From: Larix kaempferi
Taxonomy: Eukaryota > Streptophyta > Pinopsida > Pinales > Pinaceae
Direction: 5' to 3'
NCBI GenBank assembly: GCA_027924585.1
Contig: BSBM01000712.1
Coordinates: 3,606,001-3,670,000 of the forward strand
Length of the DNA: 64,000 nucleotides
In this document: piece by piece, positions 46,410-59,051 of the stretch
Numbering within the stretch: the stretch's first letter is position 1
Layout of the letters: each line of letters starts with the position of its first letter
Notes under the pieces: model-generated
The model's database searches: none
The model's input: only the letters and a program-made list of their open reading frames with translations
Told to the model about the DNA's origin: nothing
Position numbers and translations under genes: made by a program

Positions 46410-48586
46410 TTATTATCGTTCCACTTATTCAAGCTTTCTATAGAATATCTTTTTACATATACGGAATTGATATTTGATTTTAATTTTCACTATGTAAACT
46501 AACTCATGGAATCGACCGTGAGTAAATAAAGCTTTACATTGGTTGTTTGAAGGGAATAGGTTTAAGTTGCATTTGAAAGAGTTAATTGGAGAGTTAGGTA
46601 AAAATAATAGGAATCATGGCAGCACATCTTTGAATTGCACTAGCACGCCCAAAGTAAATCTTTTGAATGCATGTGTTAACATTCAAGCCTAACGTGAATA
46701 GTATTTGGTTCACTTCCATTTATATGTTTTAAGTAATTAGGCAGGAAGAAAATTTGCTTGTGTGCTAAATAATAAAATAGGTATTTTGCTTATTTTAGTT
46801 GGTAAAAATTTATATGTTTTATATTTAAACTTTGATTTGCCTTGTAAATTTTAGTTTCTAATTTATTTAGATCATAATTTATATTAGTTGTATTTTTAAA
46901 TCATTTCTTTAGTTGCAATTAATATTAGTTTGTAATTTAGTTTAGTTAATAATTTAGTTTATAATTTATTTTAGTCTAGTTAATTAGTTTAGTTTATTTA
47001 GTTTGCAAATTATATTAGTTAATTTACAATGTTTGATTTATAGCTTGTAATTTAATTTGTAGTTTATAGTTTATCATTAATTTAATGGTTTTGTTTTATT
47101 ATTTGTAATTTAAATTTTATTTTAAAAATCTGGATTTATCATAGATTTTATTTCGGTAATTTATAGTTTCTTGGTGTGGTTTTATTAGCATCGGTACCCA
47201 GGATTTTGAAGTTTTCATAGATAGAGAGTTTTGATTTTGATATTTTAATTAAATGTTAATTAGATGTAGAATTAATTACATAGGTGTTATATTTATTTTA
47301 TTAATTAATTAAATAGGTTATTTTACTCCATTTGGAATTAAGTTTATAAAATTAGTTTTAAATGCATTTAAATTAGTTTTTCATTATAAATTTTTTATTT
47401 AGTGTGTAATTGAGAAATAGTTCATAATTTGCAATTAGTTTGTTTAAAGTTTGAAATTAATGATTAGTTTGTACGTTAGTACACACTTTGCAATTTAATA
47501 TAGGAATAAATAATTTATATTCATAGCTCATAGTTTAGTTTTACAATTAAAGTGTTTTATTTGCAATTTGTAAAAGTTTGTTAAATTTGATTTGTAATAT
47601 GTAGTTTTGTGATTTATAATTAGTAATAAAGTAGGTAATTCGGTCTACCAAGCATAGTGTTTTGTAGTTTGCTTTTAGTTTTTAATAAATATTTAGTTAG
47701 ATGTTATTTTAAGTTATATTAGCTTCTCTTTCTCTGTTATCTTTTCTTCCCATAGTTGTAGGTTTCTTCTATCCTCCATCATCATTATGCATTAGCATAT
47801 CATAGAAATAGTTCGTCTTCTTTAGAGAATGATTAGTATAAATAGTTTTCTTGTTAGTTTAGCTTCTAATTAATCAATCTATTGCTTCTTTTGCACATTA
47901 GGGTCATATGCATCAACTAGCTAGTAATTAAAGTCATCCAAAATTCTTCTTTTCTTTACTTTAAATCGTTTTCTTCCATTCCGACTAGCATTCAGACTGT
48001 CATTCAAATAGGCATTCAGATTGTCATTCGGACCTTTACACTTTCTGCATTGTTTTATGCTTTTCCAGAATTCAGTTTCTTCTACTTTTTAAATGTAATG
48101 CTTCTTGCTTCTAATTAACAGTTTTAGATGTAATTTAAATCTTGTTTCATGTTACATACAGTTTTTAATTAAGTTTTGTCATTATTTCCTACTTCTATAT
48201 TTTCTTCATTAATCCTCTTTTCAACCTTCCTCCAAAGTTAAGTTCTTTATATCTGATTTGCTAATTAGTTATTGTTTCAGAATTTATCAGTCTTATTTCT
48301 AGATAGTTTATTTTTAAATAAAGAGTTAATAATTCCATTTTCCAGTTATTTCAGTTTTGATAGTTTCATTTGTTAATCATTTTCCTATTTTCATAGATAG
48401 AATAAATTCCTGCATTTGAATTATGAAAGTTATGCATGTAATCTAAAGTCACATAATTGCATGCTAGCACATTTTGCATCTTTAGTCAGCTTAGGTTAGT
48501 TCCAGTCTTCAATCTTGCACATATAGTGTTTGCATCTCATAAGCTCCCTTCCTGGGTTAACAATTGAAAAATAAACACCAACATTT

Positions 48587-48604
48587 TGGCGTCATTGGCG
48601 GGGA
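48587..48604 (+). promoter_or_regulatory. Element 6 primer binding site
   Basis: TGGCGTCATTGGCGGGGA, three bases inside the LTR. It resembles the Athila/Tat-type PBS TGGCGCCGTTGCCGGGGA. Confidence 0.8.
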
Positions 48605-48703
48605 GGTGCTAAAGGGATTGGAGTCTGGTAGATAGAGGTAGATAGGTTGCATTTACATTACAAAGCAAGGGGGAGGGGAAATGGTAAGACGCAAAGGAGA
48701 CCT

Positions 48704-48723
48704 CACTATGGTTTTCCATAGTG
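48704..48723 (+). other. Perfect leader hairpin
   Basis: CACTATGG, a TTTT loop and CCATAGTG form a perfect 8-bp stem 100 bp after the PBS, the usual place of dimerisation or packaging signals. Role inferred. Confidence 0.5.
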
Positions 48724-48987
48724 TAATAGCCTGACGCATCCACTTTAGTGGGTTGCCCCAAAGCCTTGTTGTTCCTTTCCACACAAGTGTGATTTCCTTT
48801 CTATACATCTAAGTGTTTAATTTTCTGCAATTTATTTCGTAAAGTTTGTCTTCCTTCTTTTCAAGTGTGTTATTCTTTCAGCAAGTGTGGTTTTTTTTTC
48901 GCAAATTTGTTTTAGTGATAAAAATTATTTTAAAAACACATAAAAATAAAAAATTGGTGTTGTAAGAACCCTAGGACTAACCCAAGT

Positions 48988-49629
48988 GTGAAATCGAACA
49001 TACCAACCGATGACATGGATTCAAAGGTGCTTATTAGTATAAGAGAACTCTCTCAAATCCTAGCAGCAGCTGGGATCTCAATATCTTCTTCTCAAGGAGA
49101 ACACATCTTGACAGAAGTTAAGAATTTATCTACCTCTCTAGAAATAATAGAAGAACCACAAGTCCATGAGCTACAAACCGAATCTCCTTTCCAATCTACC
49201 AAGGAAACCGAAAACTTGGAGACTACATTTGATGGAGAGAGACCTGATATTGAAAAGTTCTCCACATATCTATCGACAGATCTTTCATGTACTCAAGCAA
49301 TTGAACATTCAGAAGAAGAGGATCTGCATGGCATGAGGAAGGAAGGTGAGTATCAGGATTATATCGAAAGATGGTTCCAAGAGGTAATGAGGAAACAATA
49401 CCATTCCTTCATTCGACACCTTCTATTGCAAAAGCAAGTAAATAGGTTGATTCTCCACATCCAGGTAACCACTGCTTTAACTTTTTCATATGTGGATAGG
49501 TATGTTTTTCATTTTGCTTCGAACATGGTGACATTGGAAAAGTTTTTACACTTGAATAATGATTTTTTCTTTCTTTTAGATAGCATAGGATATTATGTCA
49601 TAAATAAAAAATTGTATGTGGTTAGTTAG
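48988..49629 (+). pseudogene. Element 6 remnant frame (213 codons, unidentified)
   Basis: The only sizeable frame in the element. The first 150 residues are acidic and Ser/Glu-rich (ILTEVKNLSTSLEIIEEPQV), resembling the disordered N-terminus of a gypsy gag. The last 60 are Phe-rich and look like read-through across the internal deletion into the non-coding tail. I see no gag core, knuckle or enzyme motif. The start may be 49015 (MDSKVLISI) or 48988. Probably a gag stump, not a working gene. Confidence 0.4.
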
Positions 49630-49689
49630 CTTTAGATATTCATACAACTTCACTTTCTGTTTTTCTTTAAAATAAAATAACTAAGAATA

Positions 49690-50650
49690 AGATCATGTTC
49701 ATGACTAAACCAAAGCAATCTTACATTATACATGCATATTTCTTATTATGCCAGTTACTCAAAGACCTACTTTAATTATTATGATCTCCACAAAACTCAA
49801 TATTACACCTATGGACTCCTAGTTCATCCTGGACTCATTATCAAAACTTGTCTCTAAAACACCTTTAAAATGTAGCCTAAAAGTGGGTGATATTTTATAT
49901 TTTGTGGGGAACATTACTGATATTTTATGAAGAAGATAGACTATGAAGTCAAAGAATGGCTTTAGGTTGTTATCTTTCGATATGATTTGTAATTTAGGCC
50001 ATTATAAATAAAGTTACTCATAAGGTTTGTGCTAAAAATTTGAATTATGTGTTTAACAGGCTTAGCACACTTTAGTGCCAACAAGCTTCCTTACTAAAAA
50101 TATCATTATACGAAGTAAAATCGCCGGGGTACTGAACAGGCTCGCTGGCAGCAGGTCCATGCTAAGTAAAATATTAAATAAGGAAGCTCAGTAAATGCAA
50201 GTAAACCCGTCAGGGTACTGAACAGGCTCGCTAGTAGCGGGGCTATGCTTGCATGGTACCAAAATAAACCCGTCGGGGTACTGAACAGGCCTGCTGGTAG
50301 CGAATCAATATCGGGTAAAAGAGGTTTGGTTAATGCATTGCTATTCACATAGCTCATAAAAAAACTTGAGAATACAAACACATGTTTAGGCCGATTATTT
50401 ATACTGTCATTAGATAATGGTTGTAAGTTGGACCTGGACCCTATCATCTAATTCAAACAAATACCTAGGGTATGATTATCCTAGAAATGGGACCCATAAT
50501 TATAGTAGATCTCACAAAATTTACGGTGAACCTTATCTATATTCTTTGGATGACAAGAGATCTTTACAATGAGTCATGGACGACTAGTTTTCTTATGGCA
50601 TTTTTCACATCTCTTACACTATTATTCTTTATGTGGTCTTTGTGAGCATA
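49690..50650 (+). repeat. 3' tail shared with element 7 (inverted relative to 61740-62660)
   Basis: Aligns over about 0.95 kb with the reverse complement of about 61740-62660: shared words include ACCTAGGGTATGATTATCCT, GATGACAAGAGATCTTTA and the triple repeat at 50126-50310. In element 7 this tail follows integrase, which shows what element 6 has lost. Confidence 0.85.
50126..50310 (+). repeat. Three GC-rich repeats in the 3' tail
   Basis: Three units contain GGGTACTGAACAGG followed by a GCTGGYAGC-like word, at about 50130, 50214 and 50275, spaced about 84 and 61 bp. All three, with their spacing, are conserved in element 7 (62070-62260, minus). They are GC-rich in an AT-rich setting. Confidence 0.8.
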
Positions 50651-51076
50651 AACTAATGAACTTGCATGTATTAAAGAATCTGCCTTAGTATAATATTACC
50701 TGCTGAGTGTTGTTGATCTAGAGTGTTAACATAAGAGAACACAACCCAGTCTTAATTCATTCATGGCACGAGGACGTGCCATACCTTTGGTATGGGCGAG
50801 TAGAGAGTCTCAATTTATATGATCTTTACAATTATGAATTATTACTAGTTATGTATTAAGAAATCTTAATTAATAGTTGTTTTGGTCTTCTCATAACATA
50901 ACATTAATAAAACAAATTATAAGTTCTATGTTTTTCCATGTAGTAATAAAGTTGGCTTAGTTTTGTAGAAAGATTGCCTATAAACTATTTGATGATCAAA
51001 CAGAGTTTCTGAAATGAAAGACCACTTACAATTCACTCATGGCACGCGAACATGTCATACCTTTGGTCTAGGGGAG
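50651..51076 (+). other. Element 6 tail end and polypurine tract
   Basis: No gene. Two copies of a CATTCATGGCACGAGGACGTG-like motif (about 50758 and 51038; ATTCATGGCACG is common). AGGGGAG at 51070-51076 abuts the 3' LTR as the PPT. Confidence 0.6.
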
Positions 51077-54000
51077 TGTTGGGCTCCGGAATTGTCTTCT
51101 ATAATGATATTATTTACATTAACATCCTATTTATTGTAATTTAATACATTTATGTTCAATAAGGCTATCTTTTACTTTGCTTTATCAATTAAAATCTCGT
51201 AAATAAAAGAAATGCCTTTTCTCTTATTTTTAATGTATTAAATGCAATAATTGTGCAAATGTTAAGTATTTCGGTACTCCATCTGACCCTTCATCCGATG
51301 TTGAGTTCCACCCTAGCTTTGATAGCATTTTCCACATTATTGGTTTGGCTTGCTCTTTTGATGAATAAATTTACCTTTGTCTCTTCGTGATCCTGTAATG
51401 TGCATGTGCAAATTAAAACCCTAGTTTGATGATGAGATTTTAACATTACTTTAAATTTAAGCAAATAAGTAAAAATTATTTAATAAAATGTTAAAAGGGT
51501 TATTATTATTATTTAAATTTATAAATACTAATCTTTTTTATTAGAATTTGTTTAAATTTAAATAAAACACTCATAATTATTATAAATGTTTAAAAGTAAT
51601 ATCATAAAAGTTAAAAAAAAAAAAAAACCATTTATACAATTTTCATTTAGAATAATTGTTTGATATGAACTCCACTTATATAACTATTAGTTTATGCCAC
51701 TTAAACCTACAATTCATGGATTGACTTTAGTATGAAACAAAGTTACCATATGACAAGTCACGTGGAGGAGGTAATTTAAGTATATGCTTTTAATATATTG
51801 GTTTTTAACCCTATATTAATGGATCATTGTTGTTTTATATATATGCAGGTCACATACATACAACGGATCACACACTTCACGTGGAGGAGTTGAGTGAAGA
51901 TTTTAATATATAACAGATTGGCGTGTAATTATGGGCAGGACTTAAATAATGGAGCGTATGGAGACATAACCAAACATGTAGAGGTGGACCAGTTAATACA
52001 ACTTTTGAGATATTTTCGTGGACCATTACATGCCATAATCTATCTATTTAATTAATTCTTCTAGAACCTAGTCCTAGTTGGCTCAACTATTTTCAGAAGG
52101 TAGCGAAGGCATTGAACGGTTTCTATGTTTAGCACTTATGTATTAATGACTGGGAGATCAAATATTTGGATTCGATATTTATCCTCTGCCTATGTAAATA
52201 TTATAAAAACTCAGAACTGGCATTTGCAGGAGAGAGGAGATTTGAGTTTGTAATCAAGCTTATTATTCTATAGCTCAGTTTCTCTTTTATTCAGAATTGA
52301 TTTCCAGGAATCAACTCCATGTACAGATAGTTTGTGTGGGGAATATCCACCAGTGGCAACCTGAGGATTTCCTTCTTTTGTTTCCGTTACATATATTTTA
52401 TTCGGTGAATAGCATAATTTTCTTATAGATTTAATTTCAGTTTGTAAGCAATTTTAATTTGAATTTCTTTTCTGTACACAGCTGCAATTTCAATTTCAGA
52501 ATTTTACACAGTTTGATTTGTTTATTTAGTACAGGTTCGAATGCACATATGAACGCAGAATGGTTAAGTGTGCTCTGCTCATTATGGTTCCACTTATTCA
52601 AGCTTTCTGAAGAATATCTTTTTATATATACAAACTTGATATCTGATTTTAATTTTAGCTAACCGTAAGTAAATAAAGCTTTACATTGGTTGTTTGAAGG
52701 GAATAGGTTTAAGTTGCATTTGCCAGAGTTAGTTGGAGAGTTAGCTAAAATAATAGGAATCATGGCGGCACATCTTTGAATTGCACTAGCCAGCCCAACT
52801 TAAATATTTTGAATGCATGTGTTAACATTCAAGCCTAGGGTGAATAGTATTTGGTTCAATTCCATTTCACTGGAGTTTCAATTTTGATGGAACTTGAATT
52901 AAGTTTATATTTTAGGGTAGGAACTTAATTACATAATTTTAATTTATATGTTTTAAGTAATTGGGCAGGAAGAAAATTAGCTTGTGTGCTAAATAATAAA
53001 ATATGTATTTTGCTTATTTTAGTTGGTAGAAGGTTATATGTTTTATATTTAAATTTTGATTTGGCTTCTAAATTTTAGTTTTTTTAGTTTGTAATTTATT
53101 TAGATCATAATTTATATTAGTTGTACTTTTAAATTATTTCTTTAGTTGCAATTAATATTAGTTTGTAATTTAATTTAGTTAATAGTTTAGTTTATAATTT
53201 ATTTTAGTTTAGTTAATTAGTTTAGTTTATTTAGTTTGCAAATTATCTAGGTTAATCTATAATGTTTGACTAATAGCTTGTAATTTAATTTGTAGTTTAT
53301 AGTTTATCATTAATTTAATGGTTTTGTTTTATAATTTGTAATTTAAGTTTTATTTTAAAATCCGGATTTATTATAGATTTTATTTCGATAATTTATAGTT
53401 TCTTGGTGTAGTTTTATTAACATAAGTACCCAGGATTTTGAAGTTTTCATAGATAGATTGTTTTGATTTTGATATTTTAATTAAATGTTAATTAGATGTG
53501 GAATTAATTAGATAGGTGTTATATTTATTTTATTAGTTAATTAAATAGATTATTTTACTATGTTTGGAATTAATTTTATAAAATTAGTTTTAAATTCCTT
53601 TAAATTATTTTTTCATTATAAACTTTGATTTAGTGTGTAATTGAGAAATAGTTCATAATACCAATTTGTTTGTTTAAAGTTTGAAATTAATTATTAGTTT
53701 GTAGGTTAGTACACACTTTGTAGTTTAATATAGGAATAAAGAATTTATATTCATAGCTCATAGTTTAGTTTTACAATTAAAGTGTTTTATTTGCAATTTG
53801 TAAAAGTTTGTTAAATTTGATTTGTAATATGTAGTTTTGTGATTCCTAATTAGTAATAAAGTAGGTAATTTGGTCGACCAAGCATAGTGTTTTGTAGTTT
53901 GCTTTCAGTTTTTCATAAATCTTTAGTTAGATGTTATTTCAAGTTCTGTCATAGTTAGAATTAGTTCTATTAGCTTCTCTCTCTCTTAGCTTTTCTTTCT

Positions 54001-54841
54001 GTAGCTGTAGGTTTCTTCTATCCTCCATCATCATTTTGCTTTACCATATCATAGAAATAGTTTGTCTTCTTTAGAGAATGATTAGTATAAATAGTGTTCT
54101 TGTTAGTTTAGCTTCTAATTAATCAACCTATTGCTTCTTTTGCACAGTAGGGTCATGTGCATCAACCAGCTAGTAATTAAAGTCATCCAAAATTCTTCTT
54201 TTCTTTAGTTTAAATCGTTTTCTTCCATTCGAACTGGCATTCGGACAGGCATTTGGATTGTCATTCGGACCTTTACACTTTCTGCATTGTTTTATGCTTT
54301 TTCAGAATCCAGTTTCTTCTACTTTTTAAATGTAATGCTTCTTACTTCTAATTAACAGTTTTAGATGTAATTTAAATCTTGTTTCATGTTACATACAGTT
54401 TTTAATTAAGTTTTGTCGTTATTTCCTACTTCTATATTTTCTTCCTTAATCCTCTTTTCAACCTTCCTCCAAAGTTAAGTTCTTTATATTTGATTTGCTA
54501 ATTAATTATTCTTTCAGAATTTATCAGTCTTGTTTCTAGATAGTTTATTTTTAAATAAAGAGTTAATAATTCCATTTTCTAGCTATTTCAGTTTTTATAG
54601 TTTCATTTGTTAATCAGTTTCATGTTTTCGTAGATAGAATAAATTCTTGTATTTGAATTATGAAAGTTATGCATGTAGTCTAAAGTCACATAGTTGCATG
54701 TTAGCGCATTTTGCATCTTTAGTCAACTTAGGTTAGTTCCAGCCTTCAATCCTACACATATAGTGTTTGCATGTTATAGGTTCCCTTCCCGGGTTGACAA
54801 TTTAAATATTGGAATTATTTAACACATAATAAACACCAAGA
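51077..54841 (+). repeat. Element 6 3' LTR
   Basis: 3765 bp, partner of 44889-48583. Keeps about 190 bp near 52380-52570 that the 5' LTR has lost, and has no SINE. TATA-like box at 52202. No gene. Confidence 0.92.
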
Positions 54842-54846
54842 AAGAG

Positions 54847-55025
54847 CAACAAAAATGGGTAACCAATATGTTGGGATGTGACTTTCAAATCATCTTTCGA
54901 AAAGGGAAACAAAATGTGGTGGAATATGTGCCCTCCAGAAAATATGAATATGTTGGGGCATTACTTTGTGCCATTTCCATTCTACAACCAAATTGGGTAG
55001 TAGCAGCAAGGGAAGAATGGGGCTT
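54847..55025 (+). pseudogene. Element 4 RNase H, part 2
   Basis: Resumes the interrupted domain: QQKWVTNML, then FQIIFRKGKQNVVEYVPSRK and ISILQPNWVVAAREEW. These are the end of gypsy RNase H and the linker to integrase. Homology stops at about 55020. A short frame at 54966-55196 follows in another register and is not recognised. Confidence 0.75.
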
Positions 55026-58000
55026 GTCCATTTAAAAATTTTAACCAATGAAAGTTCAAATAAAAACATTCAAATGAAAGCTATGGATGAGATTACCAAC
55101 TTGCTCCAGATGGCTCAGCGAACGGATACCCGTAGCTCCCAGAATCAGCGATTGAACTTCGAGGTGAAAACTAACCAAAAACTCCAAATTGGGTGAATAG
55201 TGAAAATGAATTGTAAATTGTAATTTTTTATTACTATTTATAAATTTGAAAACCCACTTGTCTATAGTTTTTGCCATTTTAAGTTGTTTTGGACTAATAT
55301 AATGTCTTGGAGTAGCATTTTTTTACCAGATTTCTTTAGCGAGAGTTGTTTTTTATCGTTTCGTGCCTACGACAGGTATATTTCACACCTGGCATATAGG
55401 TTAGACGTCATCTTCACATGCATTTTTCATTTGACCTTTTGACCATTTACATAAACCCTAGGTGCAACACTGCTCATTAACCGACACGGAACCTTCACAC
55501 TGTTATAGAAGTGTCATTATGTAGAGGTAGGGCCTTTCCGAATATGGGTACCCTAGTTAGAACCCCTTTTGAATTATGGTGCCCATGCCGTTGTTTGTCC
55601 TTAGGATCGGGAGTCCTTTGTAGTTATTCCATGTATTTGCGATAAAGACTCATACTCTACTTTGTCTTATGCTGGCCATCTCCCATAAGAAATCCCTCAG
55701 TTATATCAAGTTGTGATTGCATTGCATCATCCTGCGTGTTGCTTGAGCCTTGTGTCGGCTCTCGCTTACTCAGTTGTTAGCCTGGTGCCTGAGCACTTTT
55801 CCCTGTCAAGCCCTGCAGAGCTTCCATTTTCCCTTTGCAATTTGATGGCCTTATGACCCTGAGGGAACACCCCCCAAGTGTCCACATCCTGCACATGCTT
55901 CCTTGCATTGATCATAGGTATGTTCCATTTCTTGGGACTAGTCTGCTCGCTATTTGACACTCATTGCCTCACTTGTTGTACTATAAGCAATTTTATTCTT
56001 TTTCAAGCTTTTCCAAATATGAAAAAGACCAAAAAAATCAAATATTCCAAAAAGCCGAACAGGATTATGGTTATTACTTCTAGTTGGCAGTTGTTGTGTC
56101 GCCTTTGAACAGAGCATTCATTCCACTCCATACATTATGAGTCGGGACTATAGTTGGATCTTAGGAGTTGTACTTGTTTATCAGTTACTCAATCGATTGG
56201 TTAAGATTCTAGTCATTATGGAGCCCTTTGTTGATGCCTCCTGCATCGCACAGTGTTATGTCAAGTCTATGTTGCCTGAGTCTATCCATCTACTCATGCT
56301 CTTGTTCAAAGGAAGTCTTGAAACCAAAGTCGACCACTCCTCAGATCTCTTGACTATTGCATGTTGGCCATCCTTTTTGGGTCAATCTGTATTACCTGAG
56401 TTCTTCCAAATATTTCAGTGTAGCTGGTACCTCGTTCTAGTTGATGGGAGATGCCTTAATGCCCTCCCTCCAGCGAGTTTCATTCCATCGACTTCAACCC
56501 ATTTATTCTGGAATTTGAGACTTAGAGTTCAGTTGAGTACCTTGAGGCTTGCAGTCATTAGTGGTAGGTTCTCTCGCCGTTGACAATTTTGGGAATGCAT
56601 CAATGTCCCCTGATCGATGGATTCATCTTAGTGTTCGACTTCAACACATCTATTCACACTTTGATGATTGTACTCTGTTCCTTGATGCCAATGTTCATTA
56701 TTGGTGGGTTATCTTACGTCTATTAACGGTATACATCATTGACCGGTAATCAGGCAATGTCACATCAAGTTCGACCTCAAATCCTTTATTCACTTGATGG
56801 GACTTGCACCATAGATGATTTGTGTAGAAGACCCTAGGTGATAGTGGCATTCAGTATGCTACTTATGATCGTGCCTTTACATCTGAGATATACCTCTCAG
56901 ATATCAGCAGTTTGAACTTCCGGTTTGCACCAGTTGTTTCCTTTTCAACAGGAGACCATATCTTACTGTAGAGTAATCATGGCTCTGATCACTTATGACA
57001 TGTATTCACTATATACTGCCTATTCATGGCCATTGTATCAGATTGTTGTACTATACCAACATGTATTCAGAGATACTATTATATTATGACGAGTGAGCTG
57101 CTCCTTCCACTTGTGTCTCTATCACTCCACTTCTAAGATTTATAATGTATTTTGGCCATTGTAGCACCATTCTCTAACTTCACACATTAGGGGGCATCTA
57201 TTACAACGTAATTTTCGACCTTGTGAGCATCAGCACTCTTGGCCTTCAGGATCCATTTCACTCACTCAGAGGCACTTTATGTCCTTCAAACACACTATTT
57301 CCCTATTTTTCTTCCTATATGCTAGCTGTTGCACTTTAGCCAGCGTACCCGTGAGCTGCACCACTATAGCCCACGGGTGACAAGTAAAATGGTAAAAATT
57401 ACTAGTAAATGACTTTTGACTCCCAAAAAGTGGTCTTAGGGTGACCTTTGGCCCTCCATTTGCCCTAAAATGCCTCGATGAGTCCTTTCACTTACCTTTG
57501 GAAGGACTATATATTGAGCACATATGGCATATGGAAGGGAGGAGAAAGAGAGAGCAAGATAACTCTAGTGAATTTTTGCTGCATCTTGAGTCTACACTCA
57601 TTGATCCTTGTTGTTGTGAACCCTTTATGTTCACCTTCCAAACTCCCATCATAGTTTGAGTTTGCCATTCCATGGAGGATTGAACTGGTGGAGGCACAAG
57701 TGGAGAGACCCAGTTCTTGGTTCAGATTGGTTGCCGACAAGAGGTTGTATCACATTGCACTTCTTGTTATTTATTAATAGAAATACTCATATTCTCATCC
57801 ATTAATGTTGTGAATGTTGTTTATATCACATTGGGTTGTATTTACTTATGATATCATGGACCACTGCTATTGATGATGTTAATGTCTTTCATATATTATA
57901 TGTGCCTGTTGTATATTGGCTGTTAAGACGAATTTGCAGGTTCAAGTCCACGAATTGAAAGCTTCAACGGGAATCTCATCAAACATCCAGATCAATGTTG

Positions 58001-58081
58001 GTTATATTCTTCATTATTTTAACATTGTCATTTATATAGCAGAGCATTGAGAATTGAGTTAATTTCTGGTAGTCAGCTGTC
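55026..58081 (+). other. Unassigned, probably decayed LTR element sequence
   Basis: Three kilobases with no recognisable domain. The longest frame (56137-56583) has no motif and looks like chance. A purine tract TTAGGGGGCA near 57187 followed by a TATA-like ACTATATATTGAG near 57508 and a leader-like GC-rich stretch suggest a plus-oriented 3' tail plus LTR. No partner was found. Confidence 0.4.
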
Positions 58082-58327
58082 TGTTGTGGTCTACCCCAAG
58101 CCATAGGAAGTTTTGTCCGTAACAAGAATATACATAAAAACCTTTGGTTGTTGAGGGACCCTTCTCAGCAATCAGGGATTGAAGCTAACTCAAGTTATTC
58201 ACCAAAAACAGAACATCAACAACTAAAATCGAGAACTTCCATTAACTGAAAAAAGATTACACAGCGTCGCTATGTATAAAAATTATTGTTATTGTATATG
58301 TGCTGCGTTTCTCCACAAGAAACGTCT

Positions 58328-58337
58328 TTATATAATT
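58328..58337 (-). promoter_or_regulatory. Element 7 LTR TATA-like box
   Basis: The minus strand reads ATTATATAAAG followed by ACGTTTCTTGTGG. It lies downstream (minus sense) of the LTR reading frame, so the frame would be in U3. Confidence 0.5.
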
Positions 58338-58353
58338 TTTTACAATAAGAGAG

Positions 58354-58381
58354 GAGGTCGACCCTTTCAGTGGTCGACCTC
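58354..58381 (-). other. Perfect palindrome upstream of TATA
   Basis: GAGGTCGACC and GGTCGACCTC are perfect 10-bp arms around an 8-base loop, about 16 bp upstream of the TATA-like box on the minus strand. A possible dimeric factor site. Confidence 0.6.
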
Positions 58382-59051
58382 TCTAAAAAACTAAAAATAG
58401 AGATCTTAATGGCTACAAAATGGTTGCAAGACAGTTTACGACAGCGCACAGGCCGTCTGCCTGAGTCCATGGGCGTTGGTTTACTTCACGCGGGTAGTTG
58501 TGCGTTGGTTATCTTTGGTGTGGGAAGATGATGCGATGTCAAGCTAGGCAGACAGGATAGCAGATATTCTATAATAGAGGCTCACGAACCATGAGGGACA
58601 CGTCCCCAACAAAACCCACATCATCGTTTTTGTCTTTAATGCCCCAAAATATCTCAACCAACAATTCTGCGGGTGTGAATGGAGAGCTGAACGACAGTTC
58701 GAATGTAGCTGGGCATCTTCAGTGTGAACGTGCATCTAAATGAAGGTTCGAATGACGACCACAACATGTAGAACAAAAACTAAATGCCAAGCACGTCTAG
58801 AAATGTGAGATAATTGTCAACAAACCATAAAATGAAGATATTTAACCAAGATTCATGTGATATGCAAATACGTTCATACCTGGGTCTGATTGACGGTCTA
58901 AATGGAAAGGAGAATGACTTATCATATCAAAATAGTGAAAATAACGCCAATCAGAGCATGTTTATTGATAAAAAACTGGTGACAAAAATGGACACCAACA
59001 TTCCCCTAAACCGGAGATATGCCAGGTCCCACTGAGCAAACAGAGAAGAAA

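Larger units (their letters stand above)
44889..48583 (+). repeat. Element 6 5' LTR
   Basis: 3695 bp, very AT-rich. It has a TATA-like TATAAAAA at 46046 (52202 in the partner), then a long AT-rich region (46780-47640) built of degenerate TAGTTTATAATTTA-like words. Relative to the partner it lacks about 190 bp near 46225 and carries a SINE there. No gene. Confidence 0.92.
44889..54841 (+). mobile_element. Element 6: large LTR element with deleted interior, nested in element 4 RNase H
   Basis: LTRs 44889-48583 and 51077-54841 start TGTTGGGCTCCGG and end CCAACA (CCAAGA in the right copy). The perfect TSD AAGAG lies at 44884-44888 and 54842-54846. The 2.5-kb interior has a PBS, a leader hairpin, one 213-codon frame and a tail that matches the 3' tail of element 7, but no protease, RT or integrase. 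It is a non-autonomous, LARD-like relative of an element-7-type gypsy family. Confidence 0.93.
38331..55025 (+). mobile_element. Element 4: gypsy element split by elements 5 and 6
   Basis: When the two nested insertions are skipped, the plus-strand order is gag (38521-39252, 42768-43134), protease (43135-43750), RT (43752-44500) and RNase H (44530-44888, 54847-55020). The joins at both insertions restore the expected reading exactly across the target duplications, which confirms the nesting. The sequence stops matching gypsy pol soon after AREEW at about 55020. Integrase and 3' LTR are missing or lie in unrecognised sequence. It is the oldest-looking coding remnant here, with many stops. Confidence 0.8.

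Noticed and set aside
50126-50310. CRISPR-like array
   Set aside because: Three diverged units with unequal spacing in a plant retroelement tail, shared in order with element 7. Not a CRISPR.
56137-56583. 148-codon plus-strand frame
   Set aside because: No domain, no repeat partner and no start context; length is compatible with chance in a more GC-balanced stretch.
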